The notes under the pieces: generated by a model | What the model was told of the DNA's origin: nothing | What the model saw: the letters and a program-made list of their open reading frames with translations, nothing else | The model's database searches: none | Shown here: in pieces, positions 18,224 through 27,700 of the stretch | How positions within the stretch are numbered: the stretch's first letter is position 1 | Layout: the number at the start of each line of letters is the position of its first letter | Program-made: the position numbers and the translations under genes | Origin: Bacteroidaceae bacterium | GTDB lineage: Bacteria > Bacteroidota > Bacteroidia > Bacteroidales > Bacteroidaceae | DNA length: 34,591 nucleotides | NCBI GenBank assembly: GCA_024398475.1 | Contig: JAKSJB010000023.1 | Location: 1-34,591, forward strand | Direction: 5' to 3'

Positions 18224-19258
18224 ATGCTTACAGGAAAAATATCATATTCTGAGATTGACAGGGTTAGACAGTTGTTTGAACAATGCAGAAATGTGGTCAT
18301 TGCTACTCATTCTTCTGCTGACGGTGATGCCATAGGGTCTTCTCTTGGCTTGTATGAATATCTGAAGAAGAAGGGTAAGGACGTACGTGTGGTGGTTCCT
18401 AATTATTTCCCAGATTTCCTTAAGTGGATGAAGGATGCCGACCAGATAATTCAGTATGACAGGCATAGGGCTCAGGCTAAGATGTATATTGAACGTGCAG
18501 ACTTGATTGTCTGCATCGACTTGAATGAGCCGAAACGTATGGATGACCTTGCTGAGCCTATCGTACAGGCTTCTGCAAGGAAACTGATGATTGACCATCA
18601 TCTCAATCCCGACAGATTCTGTGACGTGACTGTTTCATATCCTTCGGCAAGCAGCGCCTGTGAACTGGTGTTCCGTATCATTGATTCCATTGGGGGACTG
18701 CCTAATCTTACAAAGGCAGGTGCTGAGGATATTTATGCCGGTATGTGTACTGATACGGGTAAGTTCTCGTTCAATTCCAATGATCCCGATATCTTTATCA
18801 TTATATCTGAATTGCTGAAAAAGGGTATTGACAAGGATAAGATAATACGGAATATCTATAACAATTATACTGAAGGGCGTTTCCGCCTGTTGGGCTATAT
18901 CCTGAGTCAGAAACTCAAGGTGCTGCCTGAATATCATGCGGCTTTCTTTACTCTTGACAGAAATGAACTCGGTCAGTTCTCGTATATCAAGGGCGATACG
19001 GAGGGGGTTGTGAATATGCCTTTGGAGATAAAGGGAACGAAACTGAGCATATTCCTTCGCGAAGATACGGAAAAGCCTAGAATCCTGTGCTCGTTGAGAA
19101 GTGTCGATGATTTTCCTGCCAACAAGATGGCTGCTGAATTCTTTAATGGTGGCGGACATCTGAATGCTGCCGGGGGAAATCTTTCCTGCTCGCTTGATGA
19201 GGCGGTGGAGATTATTTATCGTGCATTGGAGGCTTACAAGGACATGTTGCAGGCTTAG
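18224..19258 (+). CDS. DHH/DHHA1 phosphoesterase (NrnA-like nanoRNase / pAp phosphatase)
   Basis: The product has 344 residues. The N-terminal DHH domain has THSSADGDAIGS for metal binding and the namesake Asp124-His125-His126 in MIDHHLNP. The DHHA1 domain ends with GGGHLNAAGG (309-318). This is the NrnA/bifunctional oligoribonuclease architecture, which degrades short oligoribonucleotides and dephosphorylates pAp; cyclic-di-nucleotide or linear dinucleotide activity is an alternative within the family. Length and motifs are complete. It begins a plus-strand run, with the GH97 gene 69 bp downstream. Confidence 0.9.
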   Translation: MLTGKISYSEIDRVRQLFEQCRNVVIATHSSADGDAIGSSLGLYEYLKKKGKDVRVVVPNYFPDFLKWMKDADQIIQYDRHRAQAKMYIERADLIVCIDLNEPKRMDDLAEPIVQASARKLMIDHHLNPDRFCDVTVSYPSASSACELVFRIIDSIGGLPNLTKAGAEDIYAGMCTDTGKFSFNSNDPDIFIIISELLKKGIDKDKIIRNIYNNYTEGRFRLLGYILSQKLKVLPEYHAAFFTLDRNELGQFSYIKGDTEGVVNMPLEIKGTKLSIFLREDTEKPRILCSLRSVDDFPANKMAAEFFNGGGHLNAAGGNLSCSLDEAVEIIYRALEAYKDMLQA

Positions 19259-19327
19259 CCGATTGAGTCGGAATGTTATTAATCCAATATAAACAACAAA
19301 CAAATTAGACAACAAATTATTAATCAC

Positions 19328-21370
19328 ATGAACAAAACTATTCTTAAAAACTTGTTATGCTCATCTTTCTTCTTGGTGAGTGCTACTATTTTGGCACAGG
19401 TGGCTACGGTAAGTAGTCCTGACGCACGTCTTAAGGTAAATTTGGATGTTAAGGACGGAAAGGCTGTATATTCGGTTTCTTATGATGATAAGACAATGCT
19501 TGAGGAGTCTCCTCTTGGTTTTAAGAGTAATTTCGGCGATTTCAGTACGGGACTTTCCCTGCGTGATCATCAGGAAGGTAAGGAATATCCTTCTCATGTT
19601 CAGGAGAAGTACCACCTGAACCGTTGTAAGGTGAGTGATGTGGACTATGAGGCAAACGTATATACTCTTTGTCTGAAGGTTGGAGAGGGACGTCGTCAGT
19701 TGAATGTGGACGTGGTGTTCTATGTAAGCAACAATGATATTGCCTTCCGCTATGAGGTTCCGCGTCACGGCGAAACCGGAAGTATCCGCATCATGAGTGA
19801 GGAAACCGGATTCCGTTTCCCTCAGCAGACTACTACTTTCATGTGTCCGCAGAGTGATGCAATGGTTGGCTGGAAGCGTACGAAGCCAAGTTATGAGGAG
19901 GGTTACAGTTACGACCGTCCTTTGGCTGAGACAAAGGCTCGCCATGGTTTTACTTTCCCTTGTCTCTTCAAGATTGGTGAGGACGGTTGGGTGCTTGTAA
20001 GCGAAACCGGTAATGACAGCCGTTACTGTGGCTGCCGTCTCAGCGACTTGAAGGAGGGTAACTTGTACACGGTGGATTTCCCAATGCCTGAAGAGGCAAA
20101 CGGTAACGGTACTATTGAACCTGCATTTGCTCTTCCTGGGGCAACTCCTTGGCGTACTATCACAGTGGGAAAGACTCTTGCTCCTATCGTAGAGACTACT
20201 GCTCCTTGGAATACTGTAAGACCTCTCTATGGTGCAGAACAGAATCCTTCAAAGGGTGACGATGATATTCTTCTCCGTACTTATTCTCCAAAGAACTACA
20301 AGTTCGGTAAGAGTACCTGGAGTTGGATTGTATGGCAGGATGCCAGCATGAACTGGGATGACCAGGTGGCATATATTGACCTCGCAAGTGAGATGGGTTA
20401 TCCTTATATCCTTATTGATGCTGGTTGGGATGAGCAACTTGGCTACAAGAAAATGGAAGACCTCATCAAATATGCGCATATCAAGAATGTGGACGTGTTC
20501 CTTTGGTACAGTTCAAGCGGTTACTGGAACGACATCGTTCAGAGTCCAATCAACAAGATGGACGGTCCTATTGCCCGCAAGGAGGTTATGCGCTGGATGA
20601 AGAAGAATGGCGTGAAGGGTATAAAGGTTGACTTCTGGGGCGGTGACAAACAGGAGACTTTCCGTCAGTATGAGGCTGTATTGAGTGATGCTTACGACAA
20701 CGACATAATGGTAATTTTCCATGGATGTACTCTTCCACGCGGTTGGGAAAGAATGTATCCTAACTATGTGGGTAGTGAGGCTGTTCTTGCATCTGAGAAC
20801 CTTGTATTCTCTCAGGGTGCTTGTGACAAGGAGGCTAAGGATACATCAACTCATCCGTTTATCCGCAATACTGTGGGCTGTATGGAGTGGGGCGGTTCAT
20901 TCCTCAACCGTCGTCTCGGTAGGGGTAATCAGCGCGGACCAAAGAGGGCAACTACTGATTGCCACGAACTTGCTCAGGCTGTTCTGTTCCAAAACCCTAT
21001 ACAGAACTTCGCAATCACTCCTGAAAACCTGAAACCGGAGAGTGAGGGCGGTGCACCTAAGGTGAGCATTGATTTCATGAAGATGGTTCCTACTACATGG
21101 AATGAAACAAAATATGTAGCTGGTTATCCTGGTCAGTTTGCTGTACTTGCACGTCGCAATGCTGATACCTGGTATATTGCAGGCAACAATGCAAGTGATG
21201 AATGCGACAAGGTTCTCGACCTTTCACGTTTCGTAAAGAAGGGTGATGTGGTTACCTTGTTCAGTGATGATGCAAACAGCGAACCTCAACGTAAGGAAGT
21301 AAAAATAAAGAATCCTAAGAAGGTGAAGGTACACATGCTTCACAATGGTGGATTCGTAATTGTGAAATAA
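19328..21370 (+). CDS. GH97 glycoside hydrolase, probably the retaining (alpha-galactosidase-like) subgroup
   Basis: The product has 680 residues. A signal peptide ends near ATILAQ, then come the GH97 N-terminal beta-sandwich (SPDARLKVNL, FRYEVP), the barrel (YILIDAGWDEQ, GIKVDFWGG) and a C-terminal beta domain. GH97 enzymes act on alpha-glucosides (SusB, inverting) or alpha-galactosides (retaining). Asp435 in KVDFW and Glu490 in ASENL are 55 residues apart. As I remember it, the nucleophile and acid/base of the retaining B. thetaiotaomicron enzyme (Asp415, Glu470) have the same spacing. That favours a retaining mechanism. The stop shares one base with the aroB ATG (TAATG). The location is periplasmic or surface. 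The substrate is not proven. Confidence 0.9.
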   Translation: MNKTILKNLLCSSFFLVSATILAQVATVSSPDARLKVNLDVKDGKAVYSVSYDDKTMLEESPLGFKSNFGDFSTGLSLRDHQEGKEYPSHVQEKYHLNRCKVSDVDYEANVYTLCLKVGEGRRQLNVDVVFYVSNNDIAFRYEVPRHGETGSIRIMSEETGFRFPQQTTTFMCPQSDAMVGWKRTKPSYEEGYSYDRPLAETKARHGFTFPCLFKIGEDGWVLVSETGNDSRYCGCRLSDLKEGNLYTVDFPMPEEANGNGTIEPAFALPGATPWRTITVGKTLAPIVETTAPWNTVRPLYGAEQNPSKGDDDILLRTYSPKNYKFGKSTWSWIVWQDASMNWDDQVAYIDLASEMGYPYILIDAGWDEQLGYKKMEDLIKYAHIKNVDVFLWYSSSGYWNDIVQSPINKMDGPIARKEVMRWMKKNGVKGIKVDFWGGDKQETFRQYEAVLSDAYDNDIMVIFHGCTLPRGWERMYPNYVGSEAVLASENLVFSQGACDKEAKDTSTHPFIRNTVGCMEWGGSFLNRRLGRGNQRGPKRATTDCHELAQAVLFQNPIQNFAITPENLKPESEGGAPKVSIDFMKMVPTTWNETKYVAGYPGQFAVLARRNADTWYIAGNNASDECDKVLDLSRFVKKGDVVTLFSDDANSEPQRKEVKIKNPKKVKVHMLHNGGFVIVK

Positions 21371-22359
21371 TGAGTTACGATAAAGTATTTGTATTAACTG
21401 ATGAGCATACCCGAGAACTCTGCTGGCCTGTGGTCAGCGAGCTCGAGAGTCTGCACGATGCCGTGCATATTACTATTCCGGCAGGTGATGTCAACAAAAA
21501 TCTCGATACTGCTCAGATGGTGTGGCGGCAATTATGCGAACAGGGTGCTACGCGCCATAGTTTACTTGTCAATCTGGGTGGTGGCATGGTCACGGATTTA
21601 GGCGGTTTTGTTGCCTCTACTTTTAAGCGTGGCATAAAGTACATCAATATCCCGACTACTCTTCTGTCTATGGTTGATGCTTCGGTTGGTGGTAAAACCG
21701 GTGTGAACTTTGAAGGACTGAAGAATGAAATAGGTGTTTTCAGTGAACCTGCACGTGTTATTCTTGATACTCAGTTCCTGAAGACTTTGGACGGTGAGAA
21801 CATTCTTTCCGGTTATGCTGAAATGCTGAAGCATGGTCTTCTTTCCAAGTCGGATATGCTTGACGACCTTCTGGCATTCGACCTTTCTGATATTGACTAT
21901 CAGGCAATGGATAGGATGGTGCGCCGAAGTATCGGGGTCAAGAAAATGTTTGTGGAGAAGGATCCTCACGAGAAGGATGTTCGTAAGGCTCTTAACTTTG
22001 GACATACGATTGGACATGCTTTCGAGAGTTTTGCCATGGATAAGGGAAATCCTGTGCTTCATGGCTATGCTGTGGCATGGGGTATGATATCAGAGTTGTA
22101 TCTTTCGTCTGCCTATTATGAGTTTCCTACCGATATGATGCAGACGGTTGTACGTTTCATTGTTGACCATTACGGAAAAATGGAGATATCATGTGACGAT
22201 TATGAACAGATTTTCAATTACGTGACACATGACAAGAAGAATTCCTTCGGTACTGTCAAGTGTACGCTTCTCAGTGCTCCGGGTCGTGTAAGAATCGGAC
22301 GCCCAATTACAAAGGAACAGGTTTTCGAAAGTTTGGATTTTTATAGGGACGGACAATGA
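21370..22359 (+). CDS. aroB: 3-dehydroquinate synthase
   Basis: AroB makes 3-dehydroquinate from DAHP, step two of the shikimate pathway, using NAD and a divalent metal. The product has 329 residues, slightly short for the family because the N terminus is compact. Motifs are GGGMVTDLGGF (NAD-binding), PTTLLSMVDASVGGKTG, YAEMLKHG with a metal ligand, and NFGHTIGHAFE, HGYAVAWGM with metal-binding His residues. It overlaps the GH97 stop by one base and the rfbC start by ATGA, so all three are probably translated from one message. aroE of the same pathway lies at 31767. Confidence 0.96.
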   Translation: MSYDKVFVLTDEHTRELCWPVVSELESLHDAVHITIPAGDVNKNLDTAQMVWRQLCEQGATRHSLLVNLGGGMVTDLGGFVASTFKRGIKYINIPTTLLSMVDASVGGKTGVNFEGLKNEIGVFSEPARVILDTQFLKTLDGENILSGYAEMLKHGLLSKSDMLDDLLAFDLSDIDYQAMDRMVRRSIGVKKMFVEKDPHEKDVRKALNFGHTIGHAFESFAMDKGNPVLHGYAVAWGMISELYLSSAYYEFPTDMMQTVVRFIVDHYGKMEISCDDYEQIFNYVTHDKKNSFGTVKCTLLSAPGRVRIGRPITKEQVFESLDFYRDGQ

Positions 22360-22907
22360 TACAGGTTATAGATACGCCGATTGAAGGTCTGAAGATAATT
22401 GAACCCAAACTTTTTGGCGATTCCCGTGGATATTTCCTTGAGTCATTCTCTCAGCGAGAGTTTGAAGAAAAGGTTGCTGACGTTCATTTCGTTCAGGATA
22501 ATGAAAGTAAAAGTTGTGCCGGAGTCGTGCGTGGACTTCATTTCCAGTGTCCGCCATTCGCTCAGGCAAAACTTGTACGGGTGGTACGGGGGGCTGTACT
22601 CGATGTGGCTGTGGATATCCGTAGGGACAGTCCTACTTACGGACGGCACTTTGCTGTGGTACTTACTGAAGACAACCATCGCCAGTTCTTCATTCCACGC
22701 GGTTTTGCCCATGGCTTTGCCGTATTGAGTGATGAGGCTGTATTTCAATATAAATGCGACAACTTCTACGCTCCGCAGAGTGAAGGTGCCATTGCTTGGG
22801 ACGATCCTGACTTGGCGATAGATTGGCGTGTGCCAAAGGATAATAGAATCCTTAGTGAAAAGGACAGCAACCATCCTCGGCTGAAGGATATTGTCAGTCC
22901 GTTTTGA
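22356..22907 (+). CDS. rfbC: dTDP-4-dehydrorhamnose 3,5-epimerase
   Basis: RfbC/RmlC epimerises dTDP-4-keto-6-deoxyglucose on the way to dTDP-rhamnose for surface polysaccharide. The product has 183 residues, the usual cupin-fold length. RGLHFQ holds the catalytic His. Other family segments are KLVRVVRGAVLDVAVDIR, FAVVLTEDN, FFIPRGFAHGFAVLS and YKCDNFY. The ATGA overlap with aroB indicates coupling. No other rml genes are nearby, so it is separated from the rest of its pathway. The 98-bp gap to manA has no obvious promoter. Confidence 0.95.
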   Translation: MIQVIDTPIEGLKIIEPKLFGDSRGYFLESFSQREFEEKVADVHFVQDNESKSCAGVVRGLHFQCPPFAQAKLVRVVRGAVLDVAVDIRRDSPTYGRHFAVVLTEDNHRQFFIPRGFAHGFAVLSDEAVFQYKCDNFYAPQSEGAIAWDDPDLAIDWRVPKDNRILSEKDSNHPRLKDIVSPF

Positions 22908-23005
22908 CTTTTCCATTTGAGCGTACCGAATTTTATTTCTGAGCGCACTCGGAATTTGTTTTGACCGAACACAAAATTATTAATAACTAATTGATATCAT
23001 AAACA

Positions 23006-24010
23006 ATGCTCTATCCTTTGATTTTTGAACAGAATCGTTTTGACCTTGTATGGGGAAATGAAGATTGGGTGATAAGTGCTGTGCCAAACAAGGAATCCGT
23101 AGTTACCGGCGGTGCCCTGAAGGGGAGCACTTTAAGTGAGGTAACTGCAAGGTATGGTTACAGACTGCTCGGTAAGGCTGTTGCTGAAAAATATGGTGAC
23201 ACGTTCCCTTTATTGGTTAAATTCATCGACGCCAAGGATGATTTGAGTATTCAGGTACATCCTAATGATGAACTGGCTTTGGCACGTCATGGTTGTCTGG
23301 GTAAGACTGAGATGTGGTTTGTTATGGATGCCGAAGAGGGTGCTCATCTTTATTCCGGTTTCAGTCAGCCTATTTCTAAGTATGAATATGCCAAACGAAT
23401 CGATGACGGTACAATATGTGAGGTTCTGCAGCGTCATGAAGTGAAGCGCGGCGATGTGTTCTTCATTCCCGCCGGTAGGGTTCATGCCATTTGCGGAGGT
23501 ATTCGTCTTGCTGAAATTCAGCAGAGTTGTGATATTACTTATCGAATCTTCGATTACAACCGTCCTGGTTTGGATGGTAAGCCTAGACCCCTTCATACGG
23601 AAGAGGCTGCCGATGCTCTTGACTTCAGGGTGTATCCAACGTATAAAACGGATTATCTGGAGAAAATCAACAAACCGGTGGCAATCACGCAAAGTCCTCA
23701 TTTTTCTGTTAAGATTCACAACATCACACGTCCGTTCCATCGTAAACTGTACAAGTATGATTCATTTGTAATCTATACATGTCTTCATGGAAATTGTATG
23801 ATTCAGACACGTACCAGTGATAAATTCTGGTTGAATCCTACCGCAGGAAAGGACTCCAGCCGAAGTTATACCGTGAGACTGAATGAGGGACAGTCTTGTC
23901 TGATACCTGCTTCTATTGCTGATGTGGACTTGATGCCAAACAATGATGCTGGTTTGACGGAATTGTTGGAGGTCTATATCGACAATAAGAATTATCAAAA
24001 TGAAAAGTAA
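23006..24010 (+). CDS. manA: Type I mannose-6-phosphate isomerase
   Basis: ManA interconverts mannose-6-phosphate and fructose-6-phosphate, supplying GDP-mannose and GDP-fucose precursors. The product has 334 residues and is a cupin. Zn-site segments are QVHPND and GKTEMWFV; IPAGRVHAICGGI and the catalytic-region segment RIFDYNR are also present. The length fits the short type I class common in Bacteroidetes and Firmicutes. It follows rfbC by 98 bp and may be in the same transcript. After it begins the 750-bp gene-free stretch. Confidence 0.94.
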   Translation: MLYPLIFEQNRFDLVWGNEDWVISAVPNKESVVTGGALKGSTLSEVTARYGYRLLGKAVAEKYGDTFPLLVKFIDAKDDLSIQVHPNDELALARHGCLGKTEMWFVMDAEEGAHLYSGFSQPISKYEYAKRIDDGTICEVLQRHEVKRGDVFFIPAGRVHAICGGIRLAEIQQSCDITYRIFDYNRPGLDGKPRPLHTEEAADALDFRVYPTYKTDYLEKINKPVAITQSPHFSVKIHNITRPFHRKLYKYDSFVIYTCLHGNCMIQTRTSDKFWLNPTAGKDSSRSYTVRLNEGQSCLIPASIADVDLMPNNDAGLTELLEVYIDNKNYQNEK

Positions 24011-24119
24011 AAATTAAAGTCGTGTATTTGATGAATTGTTATAAATTTCGTATTTTATGGTAGAATTTACCATAAATATCGATTTTGTATGAAAAAATAT
24101 TCACTTTTTATAATAAATA

Positions 24120-24151
24120 TTTGGTGCGAATAGAAAATATTTATAATTTTG
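24120..24151 (+). promoter_or_regulatory. Promoter of the candidate small RNA
   Basis: TTTG (24120-24123), a 20-bp spacer, then TAATTTTG (24144-24151). Both boxes and the spacing match the Bacteroidetes consensus closely, making this one of the three best promoters in the window. Transcription should start near 24157, where no convincing gene begins. Confidence 0.7.
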
Positions 24152-24156
24152 CACGC

Positions 24157-24493
24157 ATCACAAGAGAGTTAAGCTGTATGTAGATTCTAATAATATGGAT
24201 GATACGCTTACTTGGCATAGCAAGGCTCGGTATTCAGCAAAATCTCTTATTTATGTAGAAGAATAATTTTGTATATATTTGTACTACAACGACTGCAGGT
24301 AATTGTCGATACTCTTGTATGAGAATATGAGGTTGAGATACATGCCGATTAGGTTAGATTTGAAAATTTTTTAGGCTACATTTTAGCCAATTATCATTAG
24401 GTATGTTACCTGTAAGTTAGTAGTTTTGTCGTGTTTTATTTTGTGTTTGTGTTGTGGCTACCCCATTACGAGAGTAAAGGGGTAGCTTTTTTT
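24157..24493 (+). ncRNA. Candidate stand-alone small RNA, about 330 nt
   Basis: A consensus promoter ends at 24151 and a strong intrinsic terminator ends near 24493, with no protein-length frame between. Internal hairpins are visible: CGAC...GTCG within 24288-24312, GGCT/AGCC around 24373-24386, and AGGTA/TACCT around 24399-24412. I looked for and did not find tmRNA, RNase P, 6S or SRP signatures, for example the tRNA-like TTCGA end or GAGGAAAGTCC. A 23-codon frame (24195-24266, MDDTLTWHSKARY...) could be a small peptide or chance. Downstream lies the C10 peptidase gene, which has its own -7 box. I cannot name the RNA family. The rest of 24011-24761 is AT-rich with no gene that I can see. Confidence 0.6.
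24457..24493 (+). terminator. Strong intrinsic terminator of the small RNA
   Basis: GCTACCCC (24457-24464) pairs with GGGGTAGC (24479-24486). Inside, across an A/A mismatch, TTAC-GAGA-GTAA continues the stem and closes it with a GNRA-type tetraloop. Seven T follow (24487-24493). This is the best-formed terminator in the window. Confidence 0.88.
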
Positions 24494-24635
24494 GTTCTCT
24501 ATTTTTTTTGTTTTGTGCTTGATGTTTTCTTATTTTGCTGTGTTTATAGTATAAAAATCGAAATTACTTATTATTCATTATGTTCGTTTCTCAATAAAAA
24601 TTAGCAAAAATAGTGTTTTATTAAATAATTATTAC

Positions 24636-24643
24636 TATATTTG
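24636..24643 (+). promoter_or_regulatory. -7 box of the C10 peptidase gene
   Basis: TATATTTG matches TAnnTTTG. It would give a 5' leader of about 112 nt before the ATG at 24762. No clear -33 TTG stands at the ideal spacing in this AT-rich stretch. Confidence 0.45.
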
Positions 24644-24761
24644 CCAAATATTGCTTGTAATTTGTTATTTATACGTAGATACCGTATATGGCAGATTCAT
24701 AATTTTGTTAAGCAAAAAGTATTAAGATAATTAATTGAATTGTAAACGATAAATTTGAACT

Positions 24762-27700
24762 ATGAAAAGATTATGTACCATTCTTCGAATAGCATTGATT
24801 ATGCTTTCTGTTGTTTTTGATGTCAATGTATATGCTCAACAAATTGATAAATTGGAAGCAACTGACATTGCTAACGATTTTTTCAAAAGTAATCAAGGTA
24901 GATTAAAGTTTGCTGCAGCGGAATCAGAACAGCTGGATTTGGTCTATACAGAACCTTCTGCTGAAGATAGTAATGCCGCAAATTTGTATGTTTTTAATCG
25001 AAAGGACGGTGGCTTTGCAATAATAGCAGGTGATGCTCGCGCAAATGATTTAGTCTTAGGCTATTCATTCGATAATGACTTTTCTGCTGAAAATATGCCA
25101 TCAAATGTTAAGTATTGGCTTGGTGAATACGCACGCCAAATTGATTTTATGAAAGCTCATCAATCGGAGGTTTCTACATCTATTAGAAGTAAGAAAAGAA
25201 CCTTAATTCGAAAGGCTAGTAGTGTAGATACTGATGGTACCTGGTTGCTTAAAACAGAATGGGGACAATCTTATAGTAGTGCAAAAAACGTTTACAATAA
25301 TTATGCCCCAAAGAAAAATGGCGAGTTATGTCTAACTGGTTGTGTGGCTACTGCAATGGCGCAGGTTTTATATTATCATGCCGAAACCGATTCTACAAAA
25401 TTTCAACCAGATTTTATTGGAACGACCAGTTACACATGGAATAATACGACATTGTCTGCTCCATATGATAATGATGCAGAATTTCAATGGGATAAAATGA
25501 AATTAACGACAAACGATTTGATAAATGATGAGGAAGCGAATAAAGCTGTTGCTAAGCTTATGCGCGATTGTGGAGTTGCTGTAGAAATGAATTATGGTCC
25601 AGATGGGAGTGGTGCATTTTCGATTGATGTGGTTAAAGCTTTGCAGCGGCATTTTGGATATTCTTTAATGATGAAAACCGTCTGCCGAGATAATTACAAG
25701 ACTCAAACAGAATGGGATAATCTGATGATTGCTGAAATTGATGCCAAACGTCCGGTCCTTTATAGCGCACAGGATGATCATAAAAAAGGTGGGCATGCTT
25801 TTGTGATGGATGGATATAAATATGATTCAGAGAATAACGTGAAATACCACATTAATTGGGGTTGGCGTGGGTCATATAATGGTTTCTATGTTTCTTCCGC
25901 ATTAAATGCCAGTGAATACGACTTCAATACAAGCCAACAGGCAATAGTTAATTTGTATCCCAATGAAGATGACGACTGGAGTGAATGGACGAATTTAGGA
26001 AAGTTGGAATACACATATACGGCTGCAAATTCTTATCTTAATAAAGATAAAACTGTAGCACCTGTTACTGTTTATTCTCAAACTGCTCATGATGGTGACT
26101 ATATTGTATATAAAATCACAGATTGGGGAAATGGAGTTTATGATAATTTCAAAGACATCGAAGATGTGTATATTACGATAGATCGTACACAAAAAATCAA
26201 TAATTCTGATTCTAAATATCTCGCATATATACAAGTGTTCAATTCAGGGCAACTATATGAATATCAGAAACAGAAATATGAGATGTTCTTTAGGGATAAA
26301 TTGTCTGGAGGAATAACAGAATCAAAATCACAGTATTCGTATTATGATGCGGAATCCAAAACTCTATTTTTGAATCTATACATGTCTTTTGGCGGATACT
26401 ATATGACTGCATCAAATCAGGATAAACTAAATCTTGATTGGACTATTTGGGAAGAATTTGCACCAAAAGGTTCATGTAGTGGCGTGTATAAATATAATAC
26501 CAATGGAGAAAAAACGACGGTCAATAAAATTTATTTACGTACAAATGTTGATAATCCAGAAAGGAAACAAATTAAAGTTCAAGATTGGTTGAAAAATATT
26601 ATTGATTCCAATACTGGTACGGATTTGATATTTGACTGGGATACAATAAGTAATGAATGTATTTTTGAAAAGACAGATACGAGATTGCAGTCTTCGTCAA
26701 AATCTATCTACTTTGAAAATAAACAACAGGAGAAGTCTTCATATAATCCTGAAACTGGTATTTTTTCTATACATGGTGGCTTTTATTGTGGTGATAACTT
26801 ATTTGAGGGGACTAATGTTGCGACTGATACTCTACAAATGTCTGGTTACTCTATGAGTAATGAATATCAGTTTTATGTTTATAGGGCAGATCGTCAATCC
26901 TATGCTGATTCATTACCTCACGACGATGATTCCGAAGCAGTATTTGACTTAGTATCTATGGCTAAGTCTGCTATTGGGGCATTGGAGTATATCGAAAGCA
27001 TTAATTTGGATAAAAACAAGGAACGAGTTGATTCTATAATAACTAAGCTTGAAAAAGATATTGAAAACAAACGTGCTGAGGAATTAAACATTGCCAAGAC
27101 AGCTTTTGATAATTATAAGAAGGAAAAACAATCTTATGCGGATTCATTATTTAAAAATGATGATTCTGACGCTGTAATAAATTTGATCTCCAAGGCAAAG
27201 TCTGACATTGATAAGTTGAATTATATTGAGAGTAATAGTTTGGAGGATAATAAAGCACGAGTTGATTCAATAATAACTCGGTTAGAAAAAGACATCAAAA
27301 CTCAACGCGTATCGGATCAATTACTGGCTGATAGAACGGCTTTTGAAACATATAAGGCAGAGCAACTGTCCTATGTAGATTCGTTATTCAAAATTGGTGA
27401 TTCCGAAACTGTAATGGAATTGATATCCAATGCTAAGAAAGAAATTGAAACCTTGTCCTATAATGAGCAAAAAACATTGGATAAAAATAAGACCGCTGTT
27501 GATGTAATAGTAAGTATACTTGAAAATAAAATATTAACTCAACGTGAGGCGGATTTCAAATCATTTAAGACGAATAGGCAATTGTATGTTGATTCATTGT
27601 CCAAGGACGGAGATTCTGAGGCTGTATTGAATATAATAGATTCAACTAAATCTGTTTTGGAATCTTTGAAATATGAAAAAACAATGACCTTGAATGAAAA

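Noticed and set aside
22918..22965. Two similar roughly 22-bp segments (GAGCG...CGAATTT and GAGCG...CGGAATTT) between rfbC and manA
   Set aside because: Only two degenerate copies in a short AT-rich gap; not distinguishable from chance.
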